A stretch of DNA of 64,000 nucleotides from Strigops habroptila. Lineage: Eukaryota; Chordata; Aves; Psittaciformes; Psittacidae. Each line of letters opens with the position of its first letter. Position 1 is the stretch's first letter. Under the pieces are notes generated by a model. It did no database searches. It saw only the letters and a list, made by a program, of their open reading frames with translations, and was not told the origin of the DNA. Location of the stretch: positions 41,154,420 through 41,218,419 of the forward strand of contig NC_044284.2 of assembly GCF_004027225.2 (NCBI RefSeq), in the 5' to 3' direction. A program made the position numbers and the translations under genes. Below, piece by piece: positions 1 to 11,095 of this stretch.

Positions 1-3000
1 GAGATTTTCGTCTACCTGAACCAACACCACATCCCTCCCCAACATTTCTTCTGCAAGGGAGCAGTCCTATAGCCTCATTCCACAAAGCTTGCCTGATTAT
101 CCAAGAGACTCCTTTAGCAGACATGGCAGCAGATTAATCTGTTTCCCTTTCTCCCTGTTTGCAGAGAACACACCTATCTTCCTCTGCTTTTGATGGCCCT
201 GGAAAACATTACTTCTGTGTTCCCGGGAAAGAGCTTTAGAGCACTTCTATTTTCTGCCTCACAGGGCAGCAAAAACTGTGAAATCACCAGCATTCTCTGT
301 TTGTATGTTCCCTGGAGCTGTTATACTGTGCAGTCTGAAATAGAGATCCGGCCTCAGGGATTTGCTAATGATGCATTCAGTCTCAGCATGGCACATGCTC
401 ATTCCTGGGGAGTTACTGAGTTAGCATTTATAGTTCTACACTTTTCCTCTGAGTAGAAGAAACCTGCTGATTTTCCCTCAGCAGTGAGGTCTTGCGTGTT
501 GGATTCTCTTCTCATGACAGCTTACTTGGAATGCCACCAGAAATCTTACAGCCTGGATCCTTCCTCCTAAAATCACAGACTACAGTAGCATCACACCAGT
601 GATTCTCCCATAACTTGGTGTCTGATCAGCAGGCAACAGTAAAATGAGATCTTATGAGATGCAATTTCAGAAAAATAAAACAAAGACTTATGTGCTGAAG
701 ATGGGCGATTGTTGCTGTGGGCACTGGAAGCCTTTTGCAACTGGGTGAATAAGCTCACAAATAGGAAGCAAGGAATAAGCAGTTGCTGAGGAAAGCACAC
801 GTGGAAAAAATTTGGGGAGTGACCACTGCTGTTTGCTTTGATGGTGCTCTTGTGGGTCCCTACTGTAGAGAAATGGCAGTGGTAAAGGATGAAGAAAATT
901 CACTCAAGGTTTACCCTGTTCTCTGGTTGGTTTGTCAATTCATGTTTCTCCAGCCACTTTATGCAATGAGGGAATTTTTTTGTGTGGGCAAGGGTTGAAC
1001 TAACAGGAACACTTTTACTATATTTCATACTAACTTGCTAGTGAAGACAAGACTTCTCTTGCCTGACCTACATGCCTGAACTCAGAATCCCTCTCCTGGG
1101 CCTGCCATCTTCAGATTTAAATCCTTTAAACAAGCTCAAGTTTTCATCTCCTCATCCATATTTCCAAGGCATGTAAGCCTCAAGGCACTAGGCCAACAAC
1201 GGAATAGTGCTGAGCACAAAGATGTTTTTGTAACCACATCAACTCAGCGCAATACAGATCAACTGCAGCAAACCCTGCAGATTGCTTCACCTCCCAGTGT
1301 AGTTCCATTATAACCTCCCATTTTTGCTAGTCCTCAGCTGATAGCAAAACTCCTCCTTCAGCTTTGTAACTCTTAACTTTTTTTCTTCCCCCCCCCTTCA
1401 GTGAAATGCTGTTGAGAGCTGCCAGAGGCTCAGCTGTGACATAGATCTATCTGAATTCAGGGTTTTGGAAGTGTTCCTTCACACTTGTCATGTCTTTTAA
1501 TAAGCACTGCATTGTACCAAGTCTGTACATTCTTTACTGTTCTACTTGTTGCTATGGCCAGAAGTGCCAAGTTTCAGTCCGACTCTTTTGGGAGACTAGA
1601 CAGAAACCTGGATTTTCTTTGTTTCTGCTTAGTTCATGCTCCTGGCCCCTACAGTGTTCTCCCTTCACCATCACCCAAAACTTCTTTCCAAGACAGGAAG
1701 GTTGGAAGGTGCTGCCCTCTCCAGTCCCTCAGCTTGTATAACCAGCAGCGGTCTCTTGGCCTGAATCATTGTGGCAGAGAAGTGAACACATGGATGGATT
1801 CAGTCTCTAGCTAGGTGTTTCCAGAATCAGGGAGAAGCTGAAAGGAATAGATGGGAATGGCCCTGAACAGAGAAGAGGGAAGTTTTTGGCAAGGGAGCTA
1901 CAAAGGCATGGTGTTGTCAGTCCGTATCAAGCTTGGGAAAGGCTCTCGCAGAAGGGAGAGCAGCAGGACATGCTGCCTCATTGCCATGGAAACAGCCAAA
2001 AAACTGGCTGGGCAGATTTAGAAATGTCTCCTGCTTGGGACTAACTTTCGGTAGATGTCATCTATCTTCACAGAGATTAAAACAAAGTGGGAAAGAGGAA
2101 ATGTCCGACACTGAAAGCTGAAAACGTTGTTTTCTTTCTTCATCTACAACAGAAAGTCAATCTTCCATGGCTTTATGAAGATATTTTTTCTCCTCTGAGA
2201 AATATGTCCTGGTTTTGATGGGGATTATTTTTACCCATGTCTTCATGGTTTTGGGGCTCTTTCATTACAAAGATCAAACACTTTTGGCATTATGATTCTG
2301 GCTGTCATTTCGATGGTCTAGACTTCTCGATGGTGCTCACTATGTCTCTTGCAAGCACACTTGCTACCTACATGATGTTTCTCCGTAAGATCTCAACTCT
2401 TGGCCCTAAGGATCTCATACTCCCTCAAAGAGGCTGATCTCACCAAAGCAGTGAGTTTTTTTCCCCACACCTCTCAAATCCAATTGTTTCCCCACAGCCT
2501 CATAATGTTATTTCTAAAGACAGCTTAAAAGATTACAAATATATAGCTATATTACAGCATGTATATGAAATCTCTGCCTTAAGAACATCCTTCTGTTTCT
2601 ACAACTGGGGATTGGAGAAAGCTGTGGAAGCCTCCCTCATGAGAAGAGTGAAAAAGTTCATTACTGCACATAGAAGGTTATTAGTCTCCATAAGCCCTTT
2701 GCAAAGTACAGAATAGGTAGGACTGTACAACTGTAGACTACAAGCAACTGTCTTGGGAATCACCTGGACCAGTCATTCCATAAGCACTAATTCTCTTCCA
2801 TGTCCGTCAGCAGGCAGTGCATTTGTACTGCAACAAATAAAAGTGAAACAAGAAAATGGTAGAAAACACTGACTGGCATGGATTTCTCCACCTAAGCACC
2901 TTAGCAGCTGTGGGGAGAACAATAGCAAACTATTTTGTATTTACTTAGGGAGGAGAGAAAGGATGCACATTTTTATGAAATATGGAGAGGAAGAGATTGC

Positions 3001-3010
3001 TATTACAGAG

Positions 3011-3046
3011 TAGTAAGTAGTCATTAAGTAGTAAGTAGTCATTAAA
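3011..3046. repeat. 18-bp tandem duplication
   Basis: Two adjacent 18-bp copies (3011-3028 and 3029-3046) differ only at the last base. The unit begins TAGTAAGTAG. It is a small minisatellite-like duplication in intergenic DNA. Confidence 0.85.
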
Positions 3047-3906
3047 CTAGGTGTAAAATGTCTACTTTTCCACCTGCTGTGTCTTACCTTCACGTGGAAG
3101 GGTCCCAGCTGCGTAGCACAGCTGGCAAGCTGTGGAGTCACAAGGAACATGTACAGTTGCTACTGTAAGAACGGGAAGGAGATGCTGGCCAAGTCCAGTG
3201 CTGCATTTCCACAAAAATATTTAGAAAGCCCTTATATGTGGGAGAGTCAATATGAGTAACTAGACCTGTTTGTTCTGGAACTAATCTCTCTCAAGTCACT
3301 CTTCCAGGGCTGCCTGCACATTTAATTCTGTATGTTCCTGATGAAATAACTTCAGAGACCACGTCAATATTTTCATGAAATTTTAATAAGCAGCAGAATA
3401 TGCTGCAAAATAGATCTGAGATTGGTTTGAGGTGGTGTCACAAAGTAATGATGATGATATATAATGTGGTTGGGACCCAGGTGAAATTGTTTCTGAGCCC
3501 AACAGAGAGAGAAAGCTGGGATGTTGCAGAGGGTGAAGAGCAGTTTCAGGAAACACAATTCACCTTAGCAGGGCTAGGCAATAGTTATACCTATACAGAC
3601 TGAATACCTTTCATGATCTGATGTTTAGCCAGATTAGAAGGATCTACTTCTTTTTACATACACTGAAGAAATAACCTCCTCAACTTAAATAACCCCAACA
3701 ATCACACCAGCCCAGCTGGCAAGATTCATTCCATTACTTCAGAGTGGTAGGGAAAGGAAAAGTTATTTGTTCCTCAAAAAATAATGCAAGTTTCCCTTTT
3801 CAGCAATGGAATCACCACAATTAAGTTGGCTGTTGCACCTCCTGCTCGGTCAAGGATTATTTTCGTTCTCTGGCAAAAAGTGGCGTGATGTTTGAGTAAG
3901 GATACC

Positions 3907-3921
3907 GCTGCCCTCTGCCGG
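3907..3921 (-). promoter_or_regulatory. CTCF-like motif (candidate)
   Basis: GCTGCCCTCTGCCGG resembles the reverse complement of the CTCF core (GCTGCCCYCTRSTGG) with about one clear mismatch. It lies about 3.7 kb upstream of the SOAT1 first exon. This is a motif match only; occupancy is unknown. Confidence 0.3.
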
Positions 3922-5833
3922 GAGAGGTGCGGTTGTTTCTTTCCGCCTGTTTGATCTCCCTGCAAAACTTCATTGCTTGGAAAGTAACTGGAAGTGGGGA
4001 ATTGCTCGGTGAAGTTGGAGTTTTAGTTCCTGCTGCCTCTGTCTTTCCTCCGAAGTTTGCTGATTCTCCTTCACCAAATATTTTGAAAACTCTGCGCCTC
4101 AGACAAAGTAAAGAGGAGCAAGGGTAATTACATACAAAATCTTGACATGACGGTAGCAATTGAACCGGAGTTTTTAAAAAGGAATCTTTATGATCTGTAA
4201 ACACTTCAGGCATCCTCAACAATGTGATGTCTGCTGGAGCTAGTTTTCAGCTTTCCTGCCAAAATTCAATCATTCATTACCAGATCAGGCTGAAGTCCTC
4301 TACAGTTTCTTAATTTTTATATATATATAATTTTTTAATTTTTTTATTTAACTGCAGCACTTACCTAACTGAGTTTTGGCCTCAGTCTTACATCCACACC
4401 ATTTTTTCTGGTTATGCAAAAATTGAAGCTTATTTATTGCTTCATTTATAACCGGCTTGACATTACACATCTAACATTACTGTAGTTTTGTTGTTGGGGT
4501 TTTTTTAAGGAAATAAAGTGAAACGTGTAACAATATTTTTAACCACTTGATGGAGCTATTTCATTTATACATTAAGATTTTGCTATTGTGCGTACATACT
4601 GGGAAATAGTAAACAATACTTCTATACATCTTATTATAGGACATACCACACTTTACCGACACACGTGAAAGTATTGAGGCTCTTGGGTAACTGACTTTAA
4701 AGCCCACAAAGAAGTTTTAAAGGAATTAACCATTCTGGTCAATAAATGCAGGCATCAGGAACAGCCACAGGTACTTACTCCCTGGCTGACTGAGAGCAAA
4801 CCTCTTAAAATAGAAAATAAATTAGAGTTACTCAGAATTAAGAGTAGGCAGAGTTAACCACATCTATTTTGCAGCAGTGCCAAAAATGGCAGGAAGGAAC
4901 AAGACCAGGCACAGATTTTCTAGCAGGATTGTGAAAGCCTCAACTCTCCATCTCGCTTCCCCTGCCATCCCCACCTCTCCGTAACATGGGCTGGTACAGG
5001 CCATGCTGCTGCCTCCCCAGTGCCTCCCTCAGCTGCACAGACCCCCCCCACCCCACCCCAGTCATCGTGAGGATATATCCGTCTGCCCTGGGCAGCACAA
5101 AAGCTTTAACAGCAAAGGGTTTTCTTTATGCTTCCCCTGAGCTGATAGGCAGGCTCAGGTGCATCAAGCATGTCTACAATCACCAAAGTGATGGTACATA
5201 ATGTGTGCATGAGAGCTGTAAATTCTTGCTTAGACTGCCCGGGGAGTGGTGGTGGAATAGAGAAAGACAGAAAGAAAGAGAGAAAGAAATCAGGTAAACA
5301 AGCAGTGCTGCAGAAGTCAAGTTGCTGCCTGGTGCTGTGGGTAGGTGAGAGCAAGTGAAGCTGAAGCAAAACGCTGGGGTGTCAAGGTTCCCATGTCAAC
5401 AAATGGGAATGACCACGTGCTGATTCAGCCAGGAGTGCTCAGGAACGGTTGTGGTTAGGCAATCGTTGGGCGATGCAACCCATAAGATTAATGTATGACA
5501 CTAAAAAATCAAGATTGCAATCACTGTGGTGACAAGCAGAGTAAATGGTGTAGCTGATGAAATAGTACACCAATTTGGACTGGTGAAGACACAGCGGATG
5601 ATGGGCGTGAGTGGCAGGGACAAAGGTAGCAATGCCTTCTTCCAATTTCCTGTGTAAAGGATGGGAAGAAAGGTGAAAAGAAAAGCAAACTGGCTAACTC
5701 TGAAGGTCACATGCACTTTACTTTCTATCAAACGTATCTCATTTTCCTACCCTCCAGAGTTAGGGTTTTACTAATTTGATGAAACAGTTTCATCAACCAT
5801 TTGTTGAAGTTTAGGAAACTTTTGGATGTGTTG

Positions 5834-5910
5834 GGTTTTGGTGGTTTGTGGGGTTTTGTTGGGTTTGGTTTTTTTGTGGGGTGTTTTTTGTTTTGTTTTG
5901 TTTTGCTTTT
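5834..5910 (+). repeat. G/T-rich low-complexity tract
   Basis: About 75 bases on the + strand are almost purely G and T, made of GGTTTTG and GGGTTTGG-like pieces and ending in four TTTTG units. It is one of several similar tracts in the window, most with G/T on the same strand. Confidence 0.8.
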
Positions 5911-7129
5911 CCGCTTGCTCACAGAGCCAATGGTGGCACCACAAGACAATTCAGGGTAAATAGCACAGCATTTTCAGCATGAGGGCACCAGTGATCATGT
6001 ATAGCCTGACTTGAGAGTATTTCTAAGCAGCATTCTGTTAAAATTGACATCTTAAGAACAGGGGCAAAGGTATGTGAAAATTCCTGGTGCTATCACCCAT
6101 GCAGCTGGTCACATTTCAGCAATCACAAGATTTTCTATATATATATATTTTTTAACAACAGCTTTCCTATTAAGCAGCATTAAGCAGCAGAAAGATGGGT
6201 GATGGGATAACAGTGTGAAACACACACTGCAAACTAAATCAGTGTCAGACTTTTTCACCCAGTGGCTCTGCTCGGAGTCCACATAGAATATTTAAAACAA
6301 CTTCTGAATAGTTCCAGCAGTTACACATTAAAAGAGTCTGTCTCTGGTGTCTGTTGGTCAAAACCAATTTGTTTTATTAACAAGTCTGATAAGGTGATAT
6401 GTGTTAGAAATGTTTTAATACCGTATTGTAGCTTCGACCCGTGGTTTGGGACAACGGCTTAAGGTGCACCTGGGTACATATTTTGCACAGGACAGCCCTG
6501 AAGTCATGAAGAGAAGGAAAGACACGTACTTGGAAATTAGTGGCTTAGCTCTGACTTTGGGAAAACTTTCCCATTTACACAGTGAGATGCAGCTACTAAG
6601 AGGTTACTAGAGTTTGTTCAGTGGTGACGTGTTCCTGTGTTCCTGTGACTCACCAGCCGTCACGAGCCTGTGTCTGACCAGGGAAACAGAGAAAGCGAGG
6701 GTGTAAACCCCAGCCTTTTGCCCAGTTCTGACCCTCTGGAGTACAGGCGGGGACTGGAAGGACACTCCTCCAGCCAGGCCCCTTCTCGGCTCCCCCCTTG
6801 CAGGTGAGCTGCAGCTCACGCTACTCAGGGTAAAACCTGTGAGGGTGAACACCCCCTGCCACAAAGCCCCACTTCTTGGGGGACCGTGGTTGCTACTTAA
6901 GTCGGCAGACACTCCATTTTTACTGCCCTTCAGAAATATTTGCCCTCGCTCCCGTAAAGCCTTTTGGAAGAACCTCATGGAGGACGCACGTTTGTACTGA
7001 ACCCCGGGGGAAACGCTTGCTGAGGAAAACCTGGCTATTCCCTCTGAATGACGATGATAGGCAAAGCTGCTGGCTCCTCCGCAGCCCTCCCAGCCTTGAC
7101 TCCTGTGCCCTCCTCCCAGTTCCCTGAAA

Positions 7130-7960
7130 TAACTCGTCCTTGTGCCGGGGGGTGTGTGGGGAGGATGGAGGTCCTCAGGGCAGGGTCAGGCCTGCCCGTG
7201 TGTGCTGGCTGAGCGCACCCGGGATCTCGGGCTGGGCGGCCACGGCTGCCCGTGTCCCTGGGGACGAGGCGCACCGTTCCCTCTGCGGTCCGTTTTGCCC
7301 CCGGAGGGCCGGGGTAAGGCGCAGGGGCGGCCCGTTCCGCCGCGACGCCTGACAGGAAACCCACCGGGGGGCGCGGGTCTCGGAGAAGGCGGGAAACCGG
7401 AGGGGGGGGGGGGGAGCCGCGGAGGGGCGCGCCCCACGTGCGCTTCGCGTGCCGCGTGCCGCCTCCCACCCGGCTCCCCGCTGCCCCCATGCCGCGCGCC
7501 CCCTTCCCCCCCCACGGAACGCTTCCCAGCCAATAGGCGGCGGCGCCGCTCCCCCCTCCCTCTGCGCGGTGACGTGCGCGAGCCCCGGGAAGAGGCCCCG
7601 GCGCGCGGGCGCGCGGTGGAGGCGGGAAGCGGCAAGCGGCTGCGGGGAGCCGGCGCGCGCGGAGCCAGCGGCTCGGTCGCCCTGAGGTGACGCTCCCGCG
7701 GGGTGAGGGCGGCCGCTCCCTGAGCCCGGTCCGGCGTGTCCCGCGGGAGCCCGGCCGCTCGGCCCGCTGCCGGCTTTAGGCCCGACCCGACCCCGGCGGT
7801 ACCGCGGCACCGGCGTCCCACCGGCGCGGTGCTGCTGAGGCGGGGAGGCTGTGTCCGGAGCCCTTCCGCAGGGCCGTGCGGCTTGGGGAGGGGCGCGGCG
7901 CCCCGCGGGCCGCCCTCAGGGCTGGGGCTTGGGGGAGGTGGGGGGTGGGTCTCATTGCTG
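7130..7960 (+). promoter_or_regulatory. SOAT1: CpG-island promoter of SOAT1
   Basis: This block is far richer in G+C and CpG than anything else in the window and sits directly upstream of the SOAT1 coding exons. Visible elements are a CACGTG E-box (7435-7440), a CCAAT box (7530-7534) and a CRE-like TGACGTGC (7570-7577), followed by dense GC boxes. A G13 run occupies 7402-7414. There is no TATA box, as expected for a housekeeping CpG promoter. Long open frames on both strands here are a by-product of high G+C. The transcription start is probably near 7560-7650, but the exact base cannot be read from sequence. Confidence 0.75.
7580..7702 (+). other. SOAT1: SOAT1 non-coding exon 1 (approximate)
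   Basis: SOAT1 coding begins in an exon whose 3' acceptor is at 10965, so at least one upstream non-coding exon is needed. Two 5' splice sites are suitable: intron start GTGACG at 7687, or GTGAGG at 7703, the stronger match. The 5' boundary is a guess from the CCAAT and CRE spacing. Confidence 0.45.
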
Positions 7961-10900
7961 GCAGCGGGCACCAACGCATAACTCTTCAGCGGTTGTTTCC
8001 AGGGAGTTAGTGGAGAAGGGAGTTGACTTATGGTCTGGGGTGTGCTCGGAGTCTTGGCAGTGCTTTAAGCAGCTCCATTGTTATCTGGATTTCGGGCTTT
8101 TTATCCGCTTTCTTTCTAATTTTCTGTTCCTCTGGTGAGTGTTTTGCGCGTTGCTGCTGAGCCGTGGAATGACCTTAACTTTGCTGTGGTACCAGCCCAG
8201 TGCGCAAAGAGCTCTGCCAGTACCGAGGATGTGGCACACCGGCTCTGCTAGTTGATGTTATACCCGGGGGCAGAAGGAAAACCTTGGAAATATGAAAGGC
8301 GTTTGGGATGGTTATTAGTATAAGCGCTTTTGGAGGTAGAAGATGTGCCCTCACTGTGCTATGAAGCCTTTTGAAATGTAAAGATGTACTTCCTATAGGG
8401 TGTTGCTTGTCTCCTAAGGCATGCTTATAATTGCCAATGTTTCGAAAGGGGAGATGGAGAAACTCATGGTTTCTGAGACCTTTTACGAGTACCATAATGC
8501 AGTCATGCCTATAAAGTCAGGGAGTTTCTGCTGGGAAATCTGATAATGGGATGCATTTGTGGTCCTACGTGTCCTGCAAGTGCTGAGCGGGTGAAGGCAG
8601 GACTGTTTACGAATGGTGAGGAGTGGTTTCTTTTTGTGAAGGTGATAGTGAACATTTAGGAGTTATCCTGGCACTGTGTCATGATTGATTTAGTTCTAGC
8701 AGAGATTAGAGGGAAGGTCTGATGCCCTCTGCGTGCATTGATGTGCTGATAGTTGCTTAGGTACTGTAATGCTACACCTCTCTTCATACGGGAAGTAGAC
8801 CAGGAGAATGTTTTCATGTATTTCCTCTAGCACAGTTCTTGTTTTGATGTGAAAAGCCTATCTGAAATGAATACCTCTTTAAGTTAATTGCTTAAGCTTT
8901 TTTTCCCCCCCTCACAGGCATGATTTTTCTTTTCCCCTATCCTGAAACTCTTTATTTTTAACCTCTTTCTGTTAGTCTTTTAGTGAGATACTCTAACCAC
9001 TCTGCACTGGAGAGGAGGGTGTGCCTTCTTAACCTCTTGAAGAAGATGAAGAGTGTACTGAGGAAAGAATTAAACTTGTGGTTCTGTGTTAGAGCTGGAA
9101 AACCTGCACCTTTAAGGACAGATGTGGCTCACAACAGCAATTTGGAGGAGGAGGTGGCAGTGGAGAGGCTCACTAGTGGCCCAAGGAGTAGCTTGTTAGT
9201 GCATGAACTTATAAGGCAGCTTGATTTCTCCCTCCACTCTTCTATAGACCCTATTTTGTGATCAGATTGATTCATTCTTAGCCTTTGATAGGGTTTGGGG
9301 CATCTCTTTTGTGTTAGAGCAGAAAGATTGAGGTGTTTGCCTGTCCAGCATCTCCAGGTAGTTGCAAGCCCCAGGTGGGCAAAATGATCCTTTGCTCTAA
9401 AGTGATTTTGGGGAGGCTAGGAAGTGGTAAGAGTAGTGTCTTCGTGATGGTGACTGGTTCGTGTTTAAAGGCAGTAGCATTTCAGCAATAACTGTGTGCA
9501 GAGCTGGTAGGAAGTGGGTACGTCCTGCCAGCTACCTTTTTGTGCTGGTGAGCATGGTTACTTTAGGAAGATTTACCACGTTCTTGCTTGGTTCTTTCTG
9601 TTTTTCATGTAAGTGCTTTTTTCATTATGTAAAATACAATAGTATGAGCTATCAGGTGGTGTACAAAACCAGCTGGGAAGTTTGTCATTTTTCTGGTCTT
9701 TGTTTTACAGCTTGTAGTTCTGGCTGTGATCTCTTGAGACAGAGCTAAGAGAGGCAGTGCTGCAAGAAATGGTGTTGGTGATTAAATTAGTGATTTGTTG
9801 GTTGGTGTTGCAAAAGGGCTTTTCCCCTGTATGCTGTGATGCCTGAAAGGAAAATGGGAGACTGTTCTACTAGAGGGACAAATACAGGAAGCAGAGTCCT
9901 GAAAACATCTGATCATAGTCTTGCTTCCCTTTTGCAGAAGTGCCAGCCTCAGTATTCTGAGGAAATCCATCCTTAAATAGTTATGTTCTGCCTTCTTAGT
10001 TTTTCTGTAAGTGCATGAATTTTCCTTGCCTGTCTCTTAACAGCTCATCTGTGCTGGTGCATGTATTCTGTTCACTGGCAACAAAACACATGTCTATTTA
10101 AAAGTTTGTGCCAAGATAAAAAAATGTATCAAAAAGGAGAAGAGTTAGTTTGAAACCGTGGTTACATACGTGCCTGTGTGGGTTTCTGGAAGTCCAGTTC
10201 TGAAAAGTGTCCCTGGTTGTAGCTACATCTGGGAGCTTCTTGAGCTGAATTTCCTGGAGAGCATGATGGAATGTCAATTTGTGACCAAATTAGAATCTCT
10301 TTCTCCCCTTTTCATTAACTAAAATTTTGGTTTCAGCCTGGCTGTGGTGCTTCAGGTGTTCCCTAATAGCTGGCCTGTCCCCAGCAGTGACCTTTCTAAT
10401 TGAATCTGACGTAGTTCAAACCTGATTTTCTCTTCCTGTTTTTCTGTGGTTTGCGATGCAACCATTGTCTGGCCAAGCAGAGCATAAGGATCTATTGAAG
10501 AAGCTTCTCTTCCAGTAAGAACTGAAGGCTTGACTCAGGCAAAATAATGCGGTGATTCTGCAAAGCAAACCTCCCAGATCTCTTGGAAGACAAATTTTGC
10601 TGTCCGACCTGACTATGAGCATTTGCAAGGGTGCTTTGGCCTTTTAAAGATTTCACAAAGTCTTAAGTCATTTTAAGTACTTTGAAGGTCTCGGAGGGAG
10701 GGGAGCTGTGGGGAGATATTTTGGTGGTGGTGGGGAAGCTTGTTTGGTTACTTTGTTCCTTTACTGCTTGTAGTAAGGGAGAGGAAGTGTGATCCACAAT
10801 AAATTACTAATACAAGCGTGTGCTTAATTTCCCTACCCTTCCGCTGAATTCATAATGGAGGTAGGAAAGTCTAGTGTCAAGAAGGCTATGTAAATTTATT

Positions 10901-10965
10901 CTTGAACAATGTAAATTAGTTTCTTTTGTCGTTAATTATCTGCTGTTCTTTTCTTGTCTACCTAG
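7703..10965 (+). other. SOAT1: SOAT1 intron 1
   Basis: This stretch runs from the CpG-island donor to the TCTACCTAG acceptor at 10965. The first 250 bases remain part of the CpG island. Beyond that it is ordinary AT-rich intron sequence; I see no further exon or recognisable repeat. Confidence 0.55.
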
Positions 10966-10971
10966 GCAACA

Positions 10972-11095
10972 ATGGCAGGTGAAGACTGTGTAAGAAAACG
11001 CCAGTCTGGCTCCACTACAACCTCCAAGACCCCCGAGAATGAAGAAATGCAGAGGAGACCTGAGGGTGAGAGGTCATTTCAAAACTCAAGCAATG
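10972..11095 (+). CDS. SOAT1: SOAT1 coding exon 1 (residues 1-41)
   Basis: The exon starts at 10966 after TCTACCTAG; the start codon at 10972 gives [13 protein letters not shown]. It ends with ...NSSN and the first base of a glycine codon, before donor GTGAGA. This is the hydrophilic, poorly conserved cytosolic N-terminus. The ending 'SNG' matches the human exon junction. Confidence 0.93.

Larger units (their letters stand above)
1..7100. other. Upstream intergenic region, no gene supported
   Basis: No open frame here has flanking splice sites together with recognisable protein sequence; the longest frames (about 120 codons) look like chance. The stretch holds simple repeats (an 18-bp tandem duplication at 3011-3046, TA runs near 4317-4330 and 6137-6149, a purine tract near 5258-5290, a G/T tract at 5834-5910), a CTCF-like motif at 3907-3921 and an X-box-like motif at 1980-1993. 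In human, ABL2 lies upstream of SOAT1 in the opposite orientation; no ABL2 exon was recognised here. Confidence 0.6.

Noticed and set aside
7186-7974. 262-codon minus-strand open frame (and several 180-210 codon frames) in the CpG island
   Set aside because: High G+C removes stop codons by chance; the content is R/P/A/G-rich with no splice or family evidence, and it overlaps the promoter.
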